A stretch of DNA of 13,571 nucleotides from Flavobacteriaceae bacterium (GCA_023700885.1 JAMPYA010000049.1:1-13571), one strand, 5' to 3'; positions 6,210 to 13,571 are shown, counted from the first letter of the stretch. Notes: generated from the sequence alone by a model not told the origin. Numbers and translations are program-made.

Positions 6210-8870
6210 TTAAAATAATCTTTTGTCAGGAACTTGGCGTTTATCATATTTTAAATCGCTTAAAATAGTTGATTTTACACCGATATAAAAATAATAGGTT
6301 TGACGAATCCCAAAAGGAACCCAATTAAAACTCATTCTCCAGCTATCTAAATCTCGTTGAAATCGGAGTTGAGTATAGGTGAATCCGTGGTTTTTAAAAT
6401 CATAACCAGATGAAACACCAACGCTCCATTTCGGAGTTAATTCTGCATCACCACTAAACATCAATGAATTTGATGAGATACTATTTTCGCCAATAGCATT
6501 AGAATAACCCATAGTATATGCCAAAGTAAGTTTCCAAGGAATGGTGGCATTATAAAGCTCTGCCTTTTTAGGTTCTTTAGATTCCTCATTTTCAGGGGCA
6601 TTAGAAACGTTCATGTTTTCTCCAAATAATTCATCTGAAGGAGGTTGATAAGGCTCATTGACATTTTTTCCTTCAGATTTTTTATCTTTATTAAAATTAG
6701 CACTCGAAAAAGAATAATTCATAGACATATTAGCATTGGTCAATCTAAATAATCCTCCACCATCTTTAATATTATAAGTATTGATTCTTTGTTTATTTTC
6801 ATCTAATGCATAAGGATCAAGAGATCCGCCGAAATTCAATGATAATTTATTGTCAAAAAAGGAAGTACCGCCAGAAAAGCTAACTGGACTCCATCGCAAT
6901 GAATCAGCTTCTAAATTATAATTAGTAGAAAAGTTTAAACTGTTTAAAATCATTATTTTTTTAAATTCAGTTTGGGTAGAATCTTTAGGTTTTACTTTTG
7001 CCTCAAATGTATTGCTTAGGTTGAATCCTAAACTGTTAGAGATTCCTCTACCCGGAACTCCATATATTCCGCCTTCAAATTTTGTGTATTCTATTATGTC
7101 GGTTGGGTCTGCAGTTCGTTGTACTTTTTCATAATATTGATCAAAATCTGGTCTGTAACCATAAGAAACTGACGGATTCATGGTGTGTCTTATGGCTTGC
7201 ATCCTCCCTTTTTTGAAATTAAACATTCCATAAATTGTAGTAGACATTGATAAGCCGCCACTATATTCTCTATAAGCAGCAAAACCATTAATAGTATCTG
7301 TTACAATACCTTGTATTGTCGGTTCATAATTTTTTCTAATGCTTTCTAAATACCAAACTTCTTTATAGTTAACACTTGGTGATAATGTGAAAAAATTTAA
7401 AAGCCTCATATTAGTACTTAAACTGGCATCATGTTGCATTCCTGTTTGTGCACTTTCAAACATCTCTTTTTTTAGAAAAAAATCATCTGTAGTATTGATG
7501 CGATTGTCTGCTCTAAACCCATAAGTCAATCCAATTTTTCTGAAGGCGTTATCTTGAGCCCCCTCACTTGCAAACGGATATAATCTTTCCATTCCTACTT
7601 GCAAAGAAGGTAATGACATGGTAATACTCTCTGTATTAGTATTTTGTGAATGAGTAGCTGAAACAGTCATGTTAAAAGGTGTTCCAACCAAGTTATTGTA
7701 ATAAGAAACAGAAGAACTTAATGTGTTATTTAAAAAAGCATTGGTATTATACTCATTTAATGATTCTCTATAATATTTGCTGCTACCCAAGTTTACAGAT
7801 GCTGAAAAACGAGAATTCGGACTTGCTTTTGAATCTTGACTATGACTCCAACGTACATTAAAATTAGCAGATTTTCCATAATCAGGAAAACCGCGCAATC
7901 CTGTTATTAAATTTTCATAACTAAAATTAAAGTTACCGCTATATCGATATTTTACTAAATAGTTAGTTTCTGCTCTTAATCCCCAGCTACTGTTAGAATA
8001 GATATCACCTAAAACAGTTAAATCTACGTAATCATTTATAGCAAAATAATAGCCACCATTTTGTAAAAAATAGCCTTGCCGGCTGTTCTCACCCCAAGAA
8101 GGAATTAAAAAACCGGAGGTCCTTTCTTTTTCTAACGGAAAATAGGCAAAAGGTAAAATAGCCGGAGTAGGAACATCTGCAATATATAACTGCGTTGGTC
8201 CGGCAACAATTTTTTTATTGGGAACTAATTTAGCTTTATCAATTTGTAAGAAATAATCTGGATTGGCTTTTTTAGAGGTAGTAATTCTGATTTTTCTGAT
8301 GTATAAAGTGGAGTCATTTTCTTTTTTTGTGAGTGCACTTGAGACAAACATACCATCAGATTGCTCAGATTTTAATCCCCAAACTAATGCTTTTTCTGTC
8401 TTATAATTTAAAGTAATAGAATCTTGATTTGATTCTTCTCTTCCTTGTTTAACCCATGGAATTTGCTTATAACCTGTACTGTCTTTTATCCCCTTGGCTA
8501 TTACCATATTTGATTTATAATCAATTATAATAATACCGGCCTTAACTTCAATATCTTTAAATTTTATATAGCCATTGTTGTATAATGTAATCTTATTATT
8601 GACAAAATCTTGGCGAATATAATCATCAGCGGTATGCGTTATAATACCTTCTAAGGCTTCTTTCTTTACTTTTTGTGGAACAACAAGCGTGTCTTTAGAC
8701 TTGTTTTGTGCTGACTTTAGCATTTCAGATAAAGAAATACTATCGTTAAGCTGAACACTTGTTTCAGCTTTCTTTTCACTTCCTTTTATGAGTTCTTGTG
8801 AATTAGCTGTAATACATACTCCAAAGAATAAGAAAACAAAAGAAAGTATGTAATTTATATTTGTTTGCAA
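6210..8870 (-). CDS. lptD: LPS-assembly outer-membrane protein LptD-like
   Basis: An 886-residue outer-membrane protein that would insert lipopolysaccharide into the outer leaflet. A signal peptide (about 1-24, ending ITANS before Gln25) is followed by a linker, a periplasmic OstA/LptA-like beta-jellyroll region (about 74-230, with runs such as GIIIIDYKSNMVIAKG and ITLNYKTEKALVWG), then PFAYFPLEKERTSGFLIPSWG-type junction residues (240-260), which match the LptD plug/barrel junction. The rest is a large beta-barrel of alternating strands ending in Phe886, a usual outer-membrane C terminus. A hydrophilic low-complexity insert lies at about 725-774. No ATG is available: an in-frame TAA is eight codons before the TTG at 8870, and only that TTG gives a proper signal peptide. 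The mature protein has no cysteine. It is divergent from the amidase gene. Confidence 0.88.
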   Translation of the reverse strand: MQTNINYILSFVFLFFGVCITANSQELIKGSEKKAETSVQLNDSISLSEMLKSAQNKSKDTLVVPQKVKKEALEGIITHTADDYIRQDFVNNKITLYNNGYIKFKDIEVKAGIIIIDYKSNMVIAKGIKDSTGYKQIPWVKQGREESNQDSITLNYKTEKALVWGLKSEQSDGMFVSSALTKKENDSTLYIRKIRITTSKKANPDYFLQIDKAKLVPNKKIVAGPTQLYIADVPTPAILPFAYFPLEKERTSGFLIPSWGENSRQGYFLQNGGYYFAINDYVDLTVLGDIYSNSSWGLRAETNYLVKYRYSGNFNFSYENLITGLRGFPDYGKSANFNVRWSHSQDSKASPNSRFSASVNLGSSKYYRESLNEYNTNAFLNNTLSSSVSYYNNLVGTPFNMTVSATHSQNTNTESITMSLPSLQVGMERLYPFASEGAQDNAFRKIGLTYGFRADNRINTTDDFFLKKEMFESAQTGMQHDASLSTNMRLLNFFTLSPSVNYKEVWYLESIRKNYEPTIQGIVTDTINGFAAYREYSGGLSMSTTIYGMFNFKKGRMQAIRHTMNPSVSYGYRPDFDQYYEKVQRTADPTDIIEYTKFEGGIYGVPGRGISNSLGFNLSNTFEAKVKPKDSTQTEFKKIMILNSLNFSTNYNLEADSLRWSPVSFSGGTSFFDNKLSLNFGGSLDPYALDENKQRINTYNIKDGGGLFRLTNANMSMNYSFSSANFNKDKKSEGKNVNEPYQPPSDELFGENMNVSNAPENEESKEPKKAELYNATIPWKLTLAYTMGYSNAIGENSISSNSLMFSGDAELTPKWSVGVSSGYDFKNHGFTYTQLRFQRDLDSWRMSFNWVPFGIRQTYYFYIGVKSTILSDLKYDKRQVPDKRLF

Positions 8871-8890
8871 AGCTATAAATGCTATTTTTG
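8860..8890 (+). promoter_or_regulatory. Consensus Bacteroidota promoter for the amidase operon
   Basis: TTTG (8860-8863), a 19-bp spacer, then TATTTTTG (8883-8890): an exact match to TTTG-N19-TAnnTTTG. The start would be near 8896, about 58 nt before the amidase ATG. The -33 box lies inside the first codons of lptD on the other strand. Confidence 0.75.
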
Positions 8891-8903
8891 TTTATTAATG
8901 GTT

Positions 8904-8917
8904 CAGATTTTAATCTG
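8904..8917. promoter_or_regulatory. Palindrome centred between the lptD and amidase -7 boxes
   Basis: CAGATT-TT-AATCTG, perfect 6-bp arms. Its centre (8910.5) is within about 1 bp of the midpoint of the two facing -7 boxes (8883-8890 and 8933-8940), and it is flanked by direct copies of ATTAATG (8894-8900 and 8922-8928). A bound protein here would touch both predicted transcription starts. Confidence 0.5.
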
Positions 8918-8932
8918 TTCGATTAATGTTGC

Positions 8933-8940
8933 CAAAAATA
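8933..8940 (-). promoter_or_regulatory. Candidate -7 box for lptD
   Basis: On the minus strand 8940-8933 reads TATTTTTG, an exact TAnnTTTG match, about 63 bp before the lptD TTG start. No good TTG -33 element is found at 17-23 bp spacing, so it is weaker than the facing promoter. Confidence 0.45.
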
Positions 8941-8953
8941 ATTAAAAATATTG

Positions 8954-10111
8954 ATGAACTTGATAAATAACCCTAAAATTAACAATTCTACTAAAGGAGT
9001 TTTTATATTGATGTTTTTACTGTTTGTGGTTGTCTTTTCTGGGTTTTCCCAATTAAAACCATTTACGATTGTTTTAGATGCAGGTCATGGTGGTAAAGAT
9101 CCGGGTAAAGTAAGTTCTCATAAATATTATGAAAAAGAAATTGCTTTAAATATTGTATTAGAAGTTGGTAAAATACTAGAACAAGAAAAAAATATTAAAG
9201 TTATTTATACCAGAAAAACGGATGTATTTTTGGAATTGAGAGAAAGAGCTAAAATTGCAAACAAGGCTGATGCCGATTTGTTTGTTTCTATACATTGTAA
9301 TGCTCATAATTCTCAAGCTGAAGGTGCCGAAACATGGATTTTAGGACTACACGCCAACAAAGCTAATTTTGAAATTGCAAAAGCAGAAAACTCTGTTATT
9401 TTGCTTGAAGAAAATTATGAGCTAAATTATAAAGGATTTGACCCAAATTCACCTGAATCATTTATCGGATTAACTTTAATGCAAGAAGAATATTTAGATC
9501 AAAGTATTGCCATGGCAAGTTTTATTCAAGATAGTTTTACCAACGAATTAAAAAGAACTAATAGAGGAGTTAAACAAGCAGGATTTTGGGTATTACACAA
9601 TACTTATATGCCAAGTGTATTAATTGAAACCGGTTTTCTAACAAATCATAGTGAGGGAGCCTTTCTAAACTCAAATGAAGGACAATCTAAATTTGCAAAA
9701 TCAATTGCTGCTTCAATATTAAAATATTATAAAAATAATTCGCTTAACGCTACAAATCATAACGGTAAAGTACAAACTACTTCAAATGATAAGGACACTA
9801 GAGCAACTACAAAATCTAATACACAAGAAAATTCATCAACTATAAAAAATATCGAATTAAAAAATGATGAAATAGTCTATAAAGTCCAAATTGCAGCGAG
9901 TTCCAAAAAAATAGCTACTGATTCCTATAATTTTAAAGGCTTAGAAAATGTGTCAATTATATTAGAAGGAAATCTTTATAAATATTATGCAGGTATATCA
10001 TCAGATGAATCTGAGATTAAAAAATACCTTCAAAAAGCGAAAGAAAAAGGATATCAAGGAGCTTTTATTGTGGCATTTAAAAATGGAACTAAAATTCCAT
10101 ATAATCCTTGA
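8954..10111 (+). CDS. N-acetylmuramoyl-L-alanine amidase with SPOR-like tail
   Basis: A zinc amidase of the Amidase_3 (AmiA/B/C) family that cuts the bond between N-acetylmuramic acid and the stem peptide, in the periplasm. The ATG at 8954 is taken as start; a TTG one codon earlier adds nothing. Residues 15-33 are the signal peptide core. Zinc ligands are His45 in LDAGHGGKDPG, Glu60 in YYEKE and His114 in SIHCNAH; the catalytic Glu225 is in LIETGFL. Between His114 and Glu225 is an insertion of about 60 residues (about 125-190), a usual place for helices that gate the active site. A polar linker (260-305) leads to a C-terminal SPOR-like domain (308-375, VYKVQIAAS ... YKYYAG ... GAFIVAF), which in other proteins binds denuded septal glycan. 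This suggests a role in cell separation. First gene of a run with mlaD. Confidence 0.92.
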   Translation: MNLINNPKINNSTKGVFILMFLLFVVVFSGFSQLKPFTIVLDAGHGGKDPGKVSSHKYYEKEIALNIVLEVGKILEQEKNIKVIYTRKTDVFLELRERAKIANKADADLFVSIHCNAHNSQAEGAETWILGLHANKANFEIAKAENSVILLEENYELNYKGFDPNSPESFIGLTLMQEEYLDQSIAMASFIQDSFTNELKRTNRGVKQAGFWVLHNTYMPSVLIETGFLTNHSEGAFLNSNEGQSKFAKSIAASILKYYKNNSLNATNHNGKVQTTSNDKDTRATTKSNTQENSSTIKNIELKNDEIVYKVQIAASSKKIATDSYNFKGLENVSIILEGNLYKYYAGISSDESEIKKYLQKAKEKGYQGAFIVAFKNGTKIPYNP

Positions 10112-10180
10112 TAAAAGATAAAATTTTACAGAGTACTCATATAAAAATTGTAATATTGTTTTAAATAATTAAAAAAACTT

Positions 10181-11152
10181 ATGAAAATCTCAAACGAGTT
10201 TAAAACAGGATTTATTGCCTTATTTGTTATTGGTTTATTTATTTGGGGATTTAATTATTTAAAAGGCACCAATTTATTTGAACCGCCATCGCGTACTTTT
10301 TATACTGAATATGACAATGTACAAGGTTTAAGTAAAACGAGTGAAGTTACAATTAATGGGTTGGTTGTTGGGCAAGTAACTAAAATTTCATTTAGTACAG
10401 ATCCTCTTAAAAAAGGTAACCTTTTAGTCCAATTTAATGTTTCAGGAGATTTTGAATTTTCAAAAAAAAGCATCGCTAAAATCTATAGCGCTAGTTTAAT
10501 GGGCGGAAAATCATTAGCAATTATTCCAAATTTTGATGGTCCTTTAGCCGTTTCAGGAGATTATCTCAATGGTGAAATAGAATCTGATATTTTGTCATCT
10601 TTTTCTGATAAAATAAACCCTTTACAATCTAAAATTGAAAATGTAATTGTAAGCGCTGATTCTCTGCTAGTTGGTTTAAATGAAATTATGGATAAAAGGG
10701 CCAGAAGAGAAATTAGAATGAGTATTACAGAAATTAATACTACTATAGATAATATTAAAAACATGTCTATTGCGCTTAATAATATTATTGAATCTAACAG
10801 TCAGAAGTTAAACAAAACAATGTCTAATGTTGAAAAAGCATCTAATAACTTTGCAAAAGTTTCTGATTCTTTAAATACTTTAGAACTTAATAAAACTATG
10901 AAAAAACTGCAACAGACTGTAGATAATTTTAACAGTGTTGTTCATAAAATGGGAGAAGGTAATGGTTCTGTTGCGATGTTGCTAAACGATAAACAGTTGT
11001 ATGAAAATCTTAAAAATGCATCAAAAGAAATGGAAGAATTATTAAAAGACGTTAAAGAAAATCCAAAACGTTTTGTTCATTTCTCAATCTTTGGTAAAAA
11101 AGAAAAAGAATATATACCTGCTGAAAACAAAACAACTGAAAATCAACCATAA
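10181..11152 (+). CDS. MCE/MlaD family lipid-transport protein
   Basis: A 323-residue inner-membrane protein with a single N-terminal transmembrane helix (9-25) and one MCE domain (about 38-116, including VTINGLVVGQVTKI, a typical MCE strand pair, and SLMGGKSLAIIP). After it comes a long, mostly helical region (about 140-295), rich in Asn, Lys and Ser with heptad-like hydrophobic spacing, then a short polar tail. MCE proteins form hexameric rings that pass phospholipids or other lipids across the periplasm, working with an MlaE permease and MlaF ATPase, neither of which is in this window. The long helical tail recalls those MCE proteins that build a hydrophobic tube. It lies 69 nt after the amidase and 12 nt before the first iron-sulfur gene, all on one strand. 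Confidence 0.9.
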   Translation: MKISNEFKTGFIALFVIGLFIWGFNYLKGTNLFEPPSRTFYTEYDNVQGLSKTSEVTINGLVVGQVTKISFSTDPLKKGNLLVQFNVSGDFEFSKKSIAKIYSASLMGGKSLAIIPNFDGPLAVSGDYLNGEIESDILSSFSDKINPLQSKIENVIVSADSLLVGLNEIMDKRARREIRMSITEINTTIDNIKNMSIALNNIIESNSQKLNKTMSNVEKASNNFAKVSDSLNTLELNKTMKKLQQTVDNFNSVVHKMGEGNGSVAMLLNDKQLYENLKNASKEMEELLKDVKENPKRFVHFSIFGKKEKEYIPAENKTTENQP

Positions 11153-11164
11153 TCAACTACTCAA

Positions 11165-12460
11165 ATGCACTTAATACCTAATTTACTTTTTGCACTTTTA
11201 CTAATTGTAGGAGTAGGCATATTTGTAAAAAACATCAAAAAAATTATCAGAAATATCAAGTTAGGAAAAGCTATTGATCGTTCTGATAATGCTGATAAAA
11301 GATGGAAAAATATGCTATTAGTAGCTTTCGGACAATCTAAAATGGTCAGCAGACCACTTTCCGGAATTCTACATATTATCGTCTATGCCGGATTCATAAT
11401 AATCAACATAGAAGTCATAGAAATTTTAATCGATGGATTATTTGGAACACATCGTATTTTTAAATTTGCAGGTCCACTTTACACCTTCTTAATCGGATCA
11501 TTTGAAATATTGGCCTTTATGGTTTTTGTTTCAGTAATTATTTTCTGGATGCGAAGAATGGTAATTAGAGTTCCGAGATTTTGGAATAAAGAGATGACTT
11601 CTTGGCCTAAAAATGACGCCTTAAACATTTTGTACTTTGAAATGGTTTTGATGTCGTTGTTTATCATTATGAATGCAACAGACACCGCTTTTCAACAATT
11701 AAATGCAGGAAATCCTATCAGTCAATTTGTAACACCTTTATTTTCAAATTTTTCAGTAGATTCTCTTCATTTTATTGAAAGAGCAGCTTGGTGGATTCAT
11801 GTTATAGGAATATTTATATTTTTAAACTACTTATATTATTCAAAGCATTTGCACATTTTATTAGCTTTTCCAAACACGTTTTATGCTAATTTAAATCCAA
11901 AAGGGCAGTTAGATAACTTAGAATCTGTTACCAATGAAGTAAAGCTAATGATGGATCCAAACGCCAATCCATATGCAGCACCTTTAGAAGACGCGGTTCC
12001 TTCTAAGTTTGGCGCAAGTGATGTAACCGATTTAACTTGGGTTCAACTGATGAATGCTTATACCTGTACAGAATGTGGTAGATGTACTTCAGTATGTCCG
12101 GCAAATATAACCGGAAAAGAATTATCACCCCGAGCCATCATGATGAAAACCCGCGATCGATTGGAAGAAGTAGGAAAAATAATCGATCAAAAAGGAAGTT
12201 TTGAAAACGAGGGAAAACAACTCTTAAATGATTATATAACACCGGAAGAATTATGGGCTTGTACCAGTTGTAATGCATGTGTTGAGGCTTGTCCTGTTAA
12301 TATCAATCCGTTATCTATTATTATGGATATGCGTAGATTTTTAGTGATGGAACAATCAGCTGCTCCACAAGAGCTCAATGTTATGATGACCAATATCGAA
12401 AATAATGGTGCCCCTTGGCAATACAGTCAGATGGATCGCTTAAATTGGAAAGACGAATAA
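11165..12460 (+). CDS. Membrane iron-sulfur protein: NarI-like anchor fused to HdrC-like ferredoxin domain
   Basis: 431 residues. About five transmembrane helices (around 5-21, 66-90, 102-128, 155-172, 207-225) form a NarI-like anchor with histidines at or near helix ends (His70, His96, His202, His212, His228, His230) that could bind heme b; the SKHLHI stretch after the last helix is characteristic of this group. A cytoplasmic domain holds two 4Fe-4S motifs, CTECGRCTSVCP (Cys301, 304, 307, 311) and CTSCNACVEACP (Cys366, 369, 372, 376), arranged as in HdrC/GlpC. The next gene encodes the matching two-CCG-domain subunit. Together they equal the single-chain membrane oxidoreductases of the FadF/EtfAB:menaquinone type, or QmoC plus HdrB. 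The electron donor is not known from this window. Confidence 0.85.
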   Translation: MHLIPNLLFALLLIVGVGIFVKNIKKIIRNIKLGKAIDRSDNADKRWKNMLLVAFGQSKMVSRPLSGILHIIVYAGFIIINIEVIEILIDGLFGTHRIFKFAGPLYTFLIGSFEILAFMVFVSVIIFWMRRMVIRVPRFWNKEMTSWPKNDALNILYFEMVLMSLFIIMNATDTAFQQLNAGNPISQFVTPLFSNFSVDSLHFIERAAWWIHVIGIFIFLNYLYYSKHLHILLAFPNTFYANLNPKGQLDNLESVTNEVKLMMDPNANPYAAPLEDAVPSKFGASDVTDLTWVQLMNAYTCTECGRCTSVCPANITGKELSPRAIMMKTRDRLEEVGKIIDQKGSFENEGKQLLNDYITPEELWACTSCNACVEACPVNINPLSIIMDMRRFLVMEQSAAPQELNVMMTNIENNGAPWQYSQMDRLNWKDE

Positions 12461-12485
12461 AATAAATTTTAAAATATATACAATC

Positions 12486-13265
12486 ATGAATGTACCAACA
12501 ATGGCAGAAATGATGGCCCAAGGGAAACAACCAGAAGTGTTGTTTTGGGTAGGTTGCGCCGGAAGTTATGACGATAGAGCTAAAAAAATTACCAAAGCAT
12601 TTGTAAAAATATTGAACAATGCAAAGGTGGAATTTGCAGTTTTAGGAACCGAAGAAAGTTGTTCTGGAGATCCCGCTAAGCGCTCTGGAAATGAATTTTT
12701 ATTTCAAATGCAGGCAATGACCAATATCGAAATTTTGAATGCTTATGAAATTAAGAAAATTGTTACCGCTTGTCCGCATTGCTATAATACTTTAAAAAAT
12801 GAATATCCTGAATTAGGTGGAAAATATGAAGTTATACATCATACAGAGTTATTACAATCATTAATAAATGATGGAAGACTTAAAATTGAAGGCGGTTCTT
12901 TTAAAGGTCAGCGAATAACTTTTCATGATCCTTGCTATCTTGGTCGTGCTAATGATGTTTATGAAGCACCTAGAGAATTATTAGAAAAAATGGAAGTGGA
13001 ACTCGTAGAAATGAACAGATGTAAATCTAACGGATTGTGTTGTGGAGCAGGAGGTGCGCAAATGTTTAAAGAAGCTGAAAAAGGAACCAATGAAATTTTT
13101 ATTGAAAGAACCGATGAAGCTTTATCCACAAAATCTTCTATTATAGCAACAGGTTGTCCGTTTTGCAACACCATGATTACTGATGGCGTTAAAAATGCTA
13201 ATAAAGAAAATGAGGTTCAAGTGTTAGATATTGCCGAGATGATTGTTTCTGCAAATAAATTATAA
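12486..13265 (+). CDS. Iron-sulfur oxidoreductase subunit with two CCG domains (HdrB/HdrD/GlpC-like)
   Basis: 259 residues, soluble, with two cysteine-rich CCG domains. In the first, Cys24, Cys59, Cys96 and Cys99 are placed as expected, but the CCG is CSG (59-61, in ESCSGDPAKRSGNE). The second is complete: Cys150, Cys185-Cys186-Gly187, Cys224-x2-Cys227, with an extra Cys179. In HdrB such domains hold non-cubane 4Fe-4S clusters; in LutA/GlpC/FadF relatives they take part in electron transfer from lactate, glycerol 3-phosphate or electron-transfer flavoprotein. The CSGDPAxRxGNE first domain is usual in the FadF-like group, so it should not be read as damage. It starts 25 nt after the membrane subunit and is the last gene before a terminator. 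Confidence 0.86.
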   Translation: MNVPTMAEMMAQGKQPEVLFWVGCAGSYDDRAKKITKAFVKILNNAKVEFAVLGTEESCSGDPAKRSGNEFLFQMQAMTNIEILNAYEIKKIVTACPHCYNTLKNEYPELGGKYEVIHHTELLQSLINDGRLKIEGGSFKGQRITFHDPCYLGRANDVYEAPRELLEKMEVELVEMNRCKSNGLCCGAGGAQMFKEAEKGTNEIFIERTDEALSTKSSIIATGCPFCNTMITDGVKNANKENEVQVLDIAEMIVSANKL

Positions 13266-13270
13266 AATGT

Positions 13271-13296
13271 AAATCTCGTATTAACGGGATTTTTTT
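13271..13296 (+). terminator. Intrinsic terminator between the iron-sulfur genes and menA
   Basis: AAATCTCGT (13271-13279) pairs with ACGGGATTT (13284-13292) over nine positions with one G-U pair, ATTA loop, then a T-run to 13296. It starts 5 nt after the upstream stop and ends 10 nt before the menA ATG. Confidence 0.75.
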
Positions 13297-13306
13297 AAAA
13301 AGTATT

Positions 13307-13571
13307 ATGAAGCATTGGATTGAAGCAGCAAGACTGAGAACCCTACCATTATCTATATCGGGTATAATAGTTGGTACTTTTTTAGCAGCAGCTGAGGGGT
13401 TCGTCAATTTAACAATTACCCTATTCGCCTTACTTACCACAGTAGGATTTCAAGTGCTGTCCAATTTTGCAAATGATTATGGCGATGGTGTTAAAGGGAC
13501 CGATAATGAGGATCGTATTGGACCAAAAAGAACGATACAAAGTGGTAAAATAAAGCCAAAACAAATGCTGA
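13307..13571 (+). CDS. menA: 1,4-dihydroxy-2-naphthoate polyprenyltransferase, N-terminal part (runs off window)
   Basis: The frame starts at ATG 13307 and is open to the window edge (88 codons). The visible part begins KHWIEAARLRTLPLSISG, the start typical of MenA/UbiA prenyltransferases, has two hydrophobic helices, and carries NFANDYGDGVKGTDN followed by RIGPKR. This is the NxxNDYxDxxxGxD Mg-pyrophosphate motif and matches the same region of E. coli MenA. MenA attaches the isoprenoid tail to dihydroxynaphthoate in the inner membrane, giving demethylmenaquinone. It lies only 10 nt behind a terminator, so its expression depends on read-through or on a promoter inside the upstream gene that I could not identify. 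The C-terminal second motif is outside the window. Confidence 0.93.
   Translation, partial: MKHWIEAARLRTLPLSISGIIVGTFLAAAEGFVNLTITLFALLTTVGFQVLSNFANDYGDGVKGTDNEDRIGPKRTIQSGKIKPKQML

Noticed and set aside
10131..10138. GAGTACTC palindrome between the amidase and MCE genes
   Set aside because: Only 8 bp, no partner site and no nearby promoter box; expected by chance in a window this size.
12544..12800. Missing CCG in the first domain of the second iron-sulfur protein as a sign of damage
   Set aside because: The CSGDPAxRxGNE form is usual in the FadF-like group; the other cysteines of the domain are in place.
12959..13440. Minus-strand reading frames opposite the second iron-sulfur gene and menA
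   Set aside because: They lie antisense to strongly conserved motifs (the second CCG domain and the MenA N terminus) and show no domain of their own.

Overview
The window is strongly AT-rich. Its gene content and control signals point to a member of the Bacteroidota, most likely a flavobacterium. Start codons sit behind A-rich stretches instead of Shine-Dalgarno sequences. At least two promoters match the Bacteroidota pattern TTTG-spacer-TAnnTTTG. The LptD, SPOR-tailed amidase, MlaD, short RRM protein and MenA are all of the kinds found in that phylum. I see no mobile element, CRISPR array, tRNA or rRNA, and no gap without a gene exceeds about 250 bases.

Layout, left to right. (1) 1-906: the 3' end of a membrane glycosyltransferase of the ArnT/GT39 type. 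(2) 907-3320: a control region with two palindromes and a start-codon hairpin, then pfkA and gapA as a two-gene glycolytic operon ended by a clear intrinsic terminator. (3) 3316-4558: mgsA (methylglyoxal synthase) and a secreted PAP2 phosphatase, with short tandem repeats of 7 and 8 bp in the gap before mgsA and a strong hairpin terminator after. (4) Minus strand, 4584-8870: a gene for a small RRM RNA-binding protein with its own promoter and long leader, and upstream of it the set lptD-ridA-methyltransferase. (5) Plus strand, 8954-13265: an N-acetylmuramoyl-L-alanine amidase, an MCE/MlaD lipid-transport protein and two iron-sulfur proteins, ended by a terminator just before menA (13307 to the window edge).

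How the genes fit together. PfkA, GapA and MgsA surround the triose-phosphate node of glycolysis: PfkA feeds it, GapA drains it to ATP-yielding glycolysis, and MgsA is the phosphate-releasing bypass. The divergent pair lptD / amidase, with mlaD behind the amidase, places outer-membrane LPS insertion, peptidoglycan remodelling and phospholipid trafficking around one 80-bp control region with two -7 boxes facing each other across a palindrome. The two iron-sulfur proteins together look like a split form of the NarI/HdrC/HdrD-type membrane oxidoreductases that pass electrons to menaquinone, and the next gene makes menaquinone.

Most of the window is ordinary core chromosome. I did not find a clearly new defence, mobile or biosynthetic system. 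The parts most worth a second look are the regulatory DNA (face-to-face promoters, pfkA start-codon hairpin, octamer array before mgsA), the split quinone-linked iron-sulfur complex beside menA, and a cysteine-free LptD.
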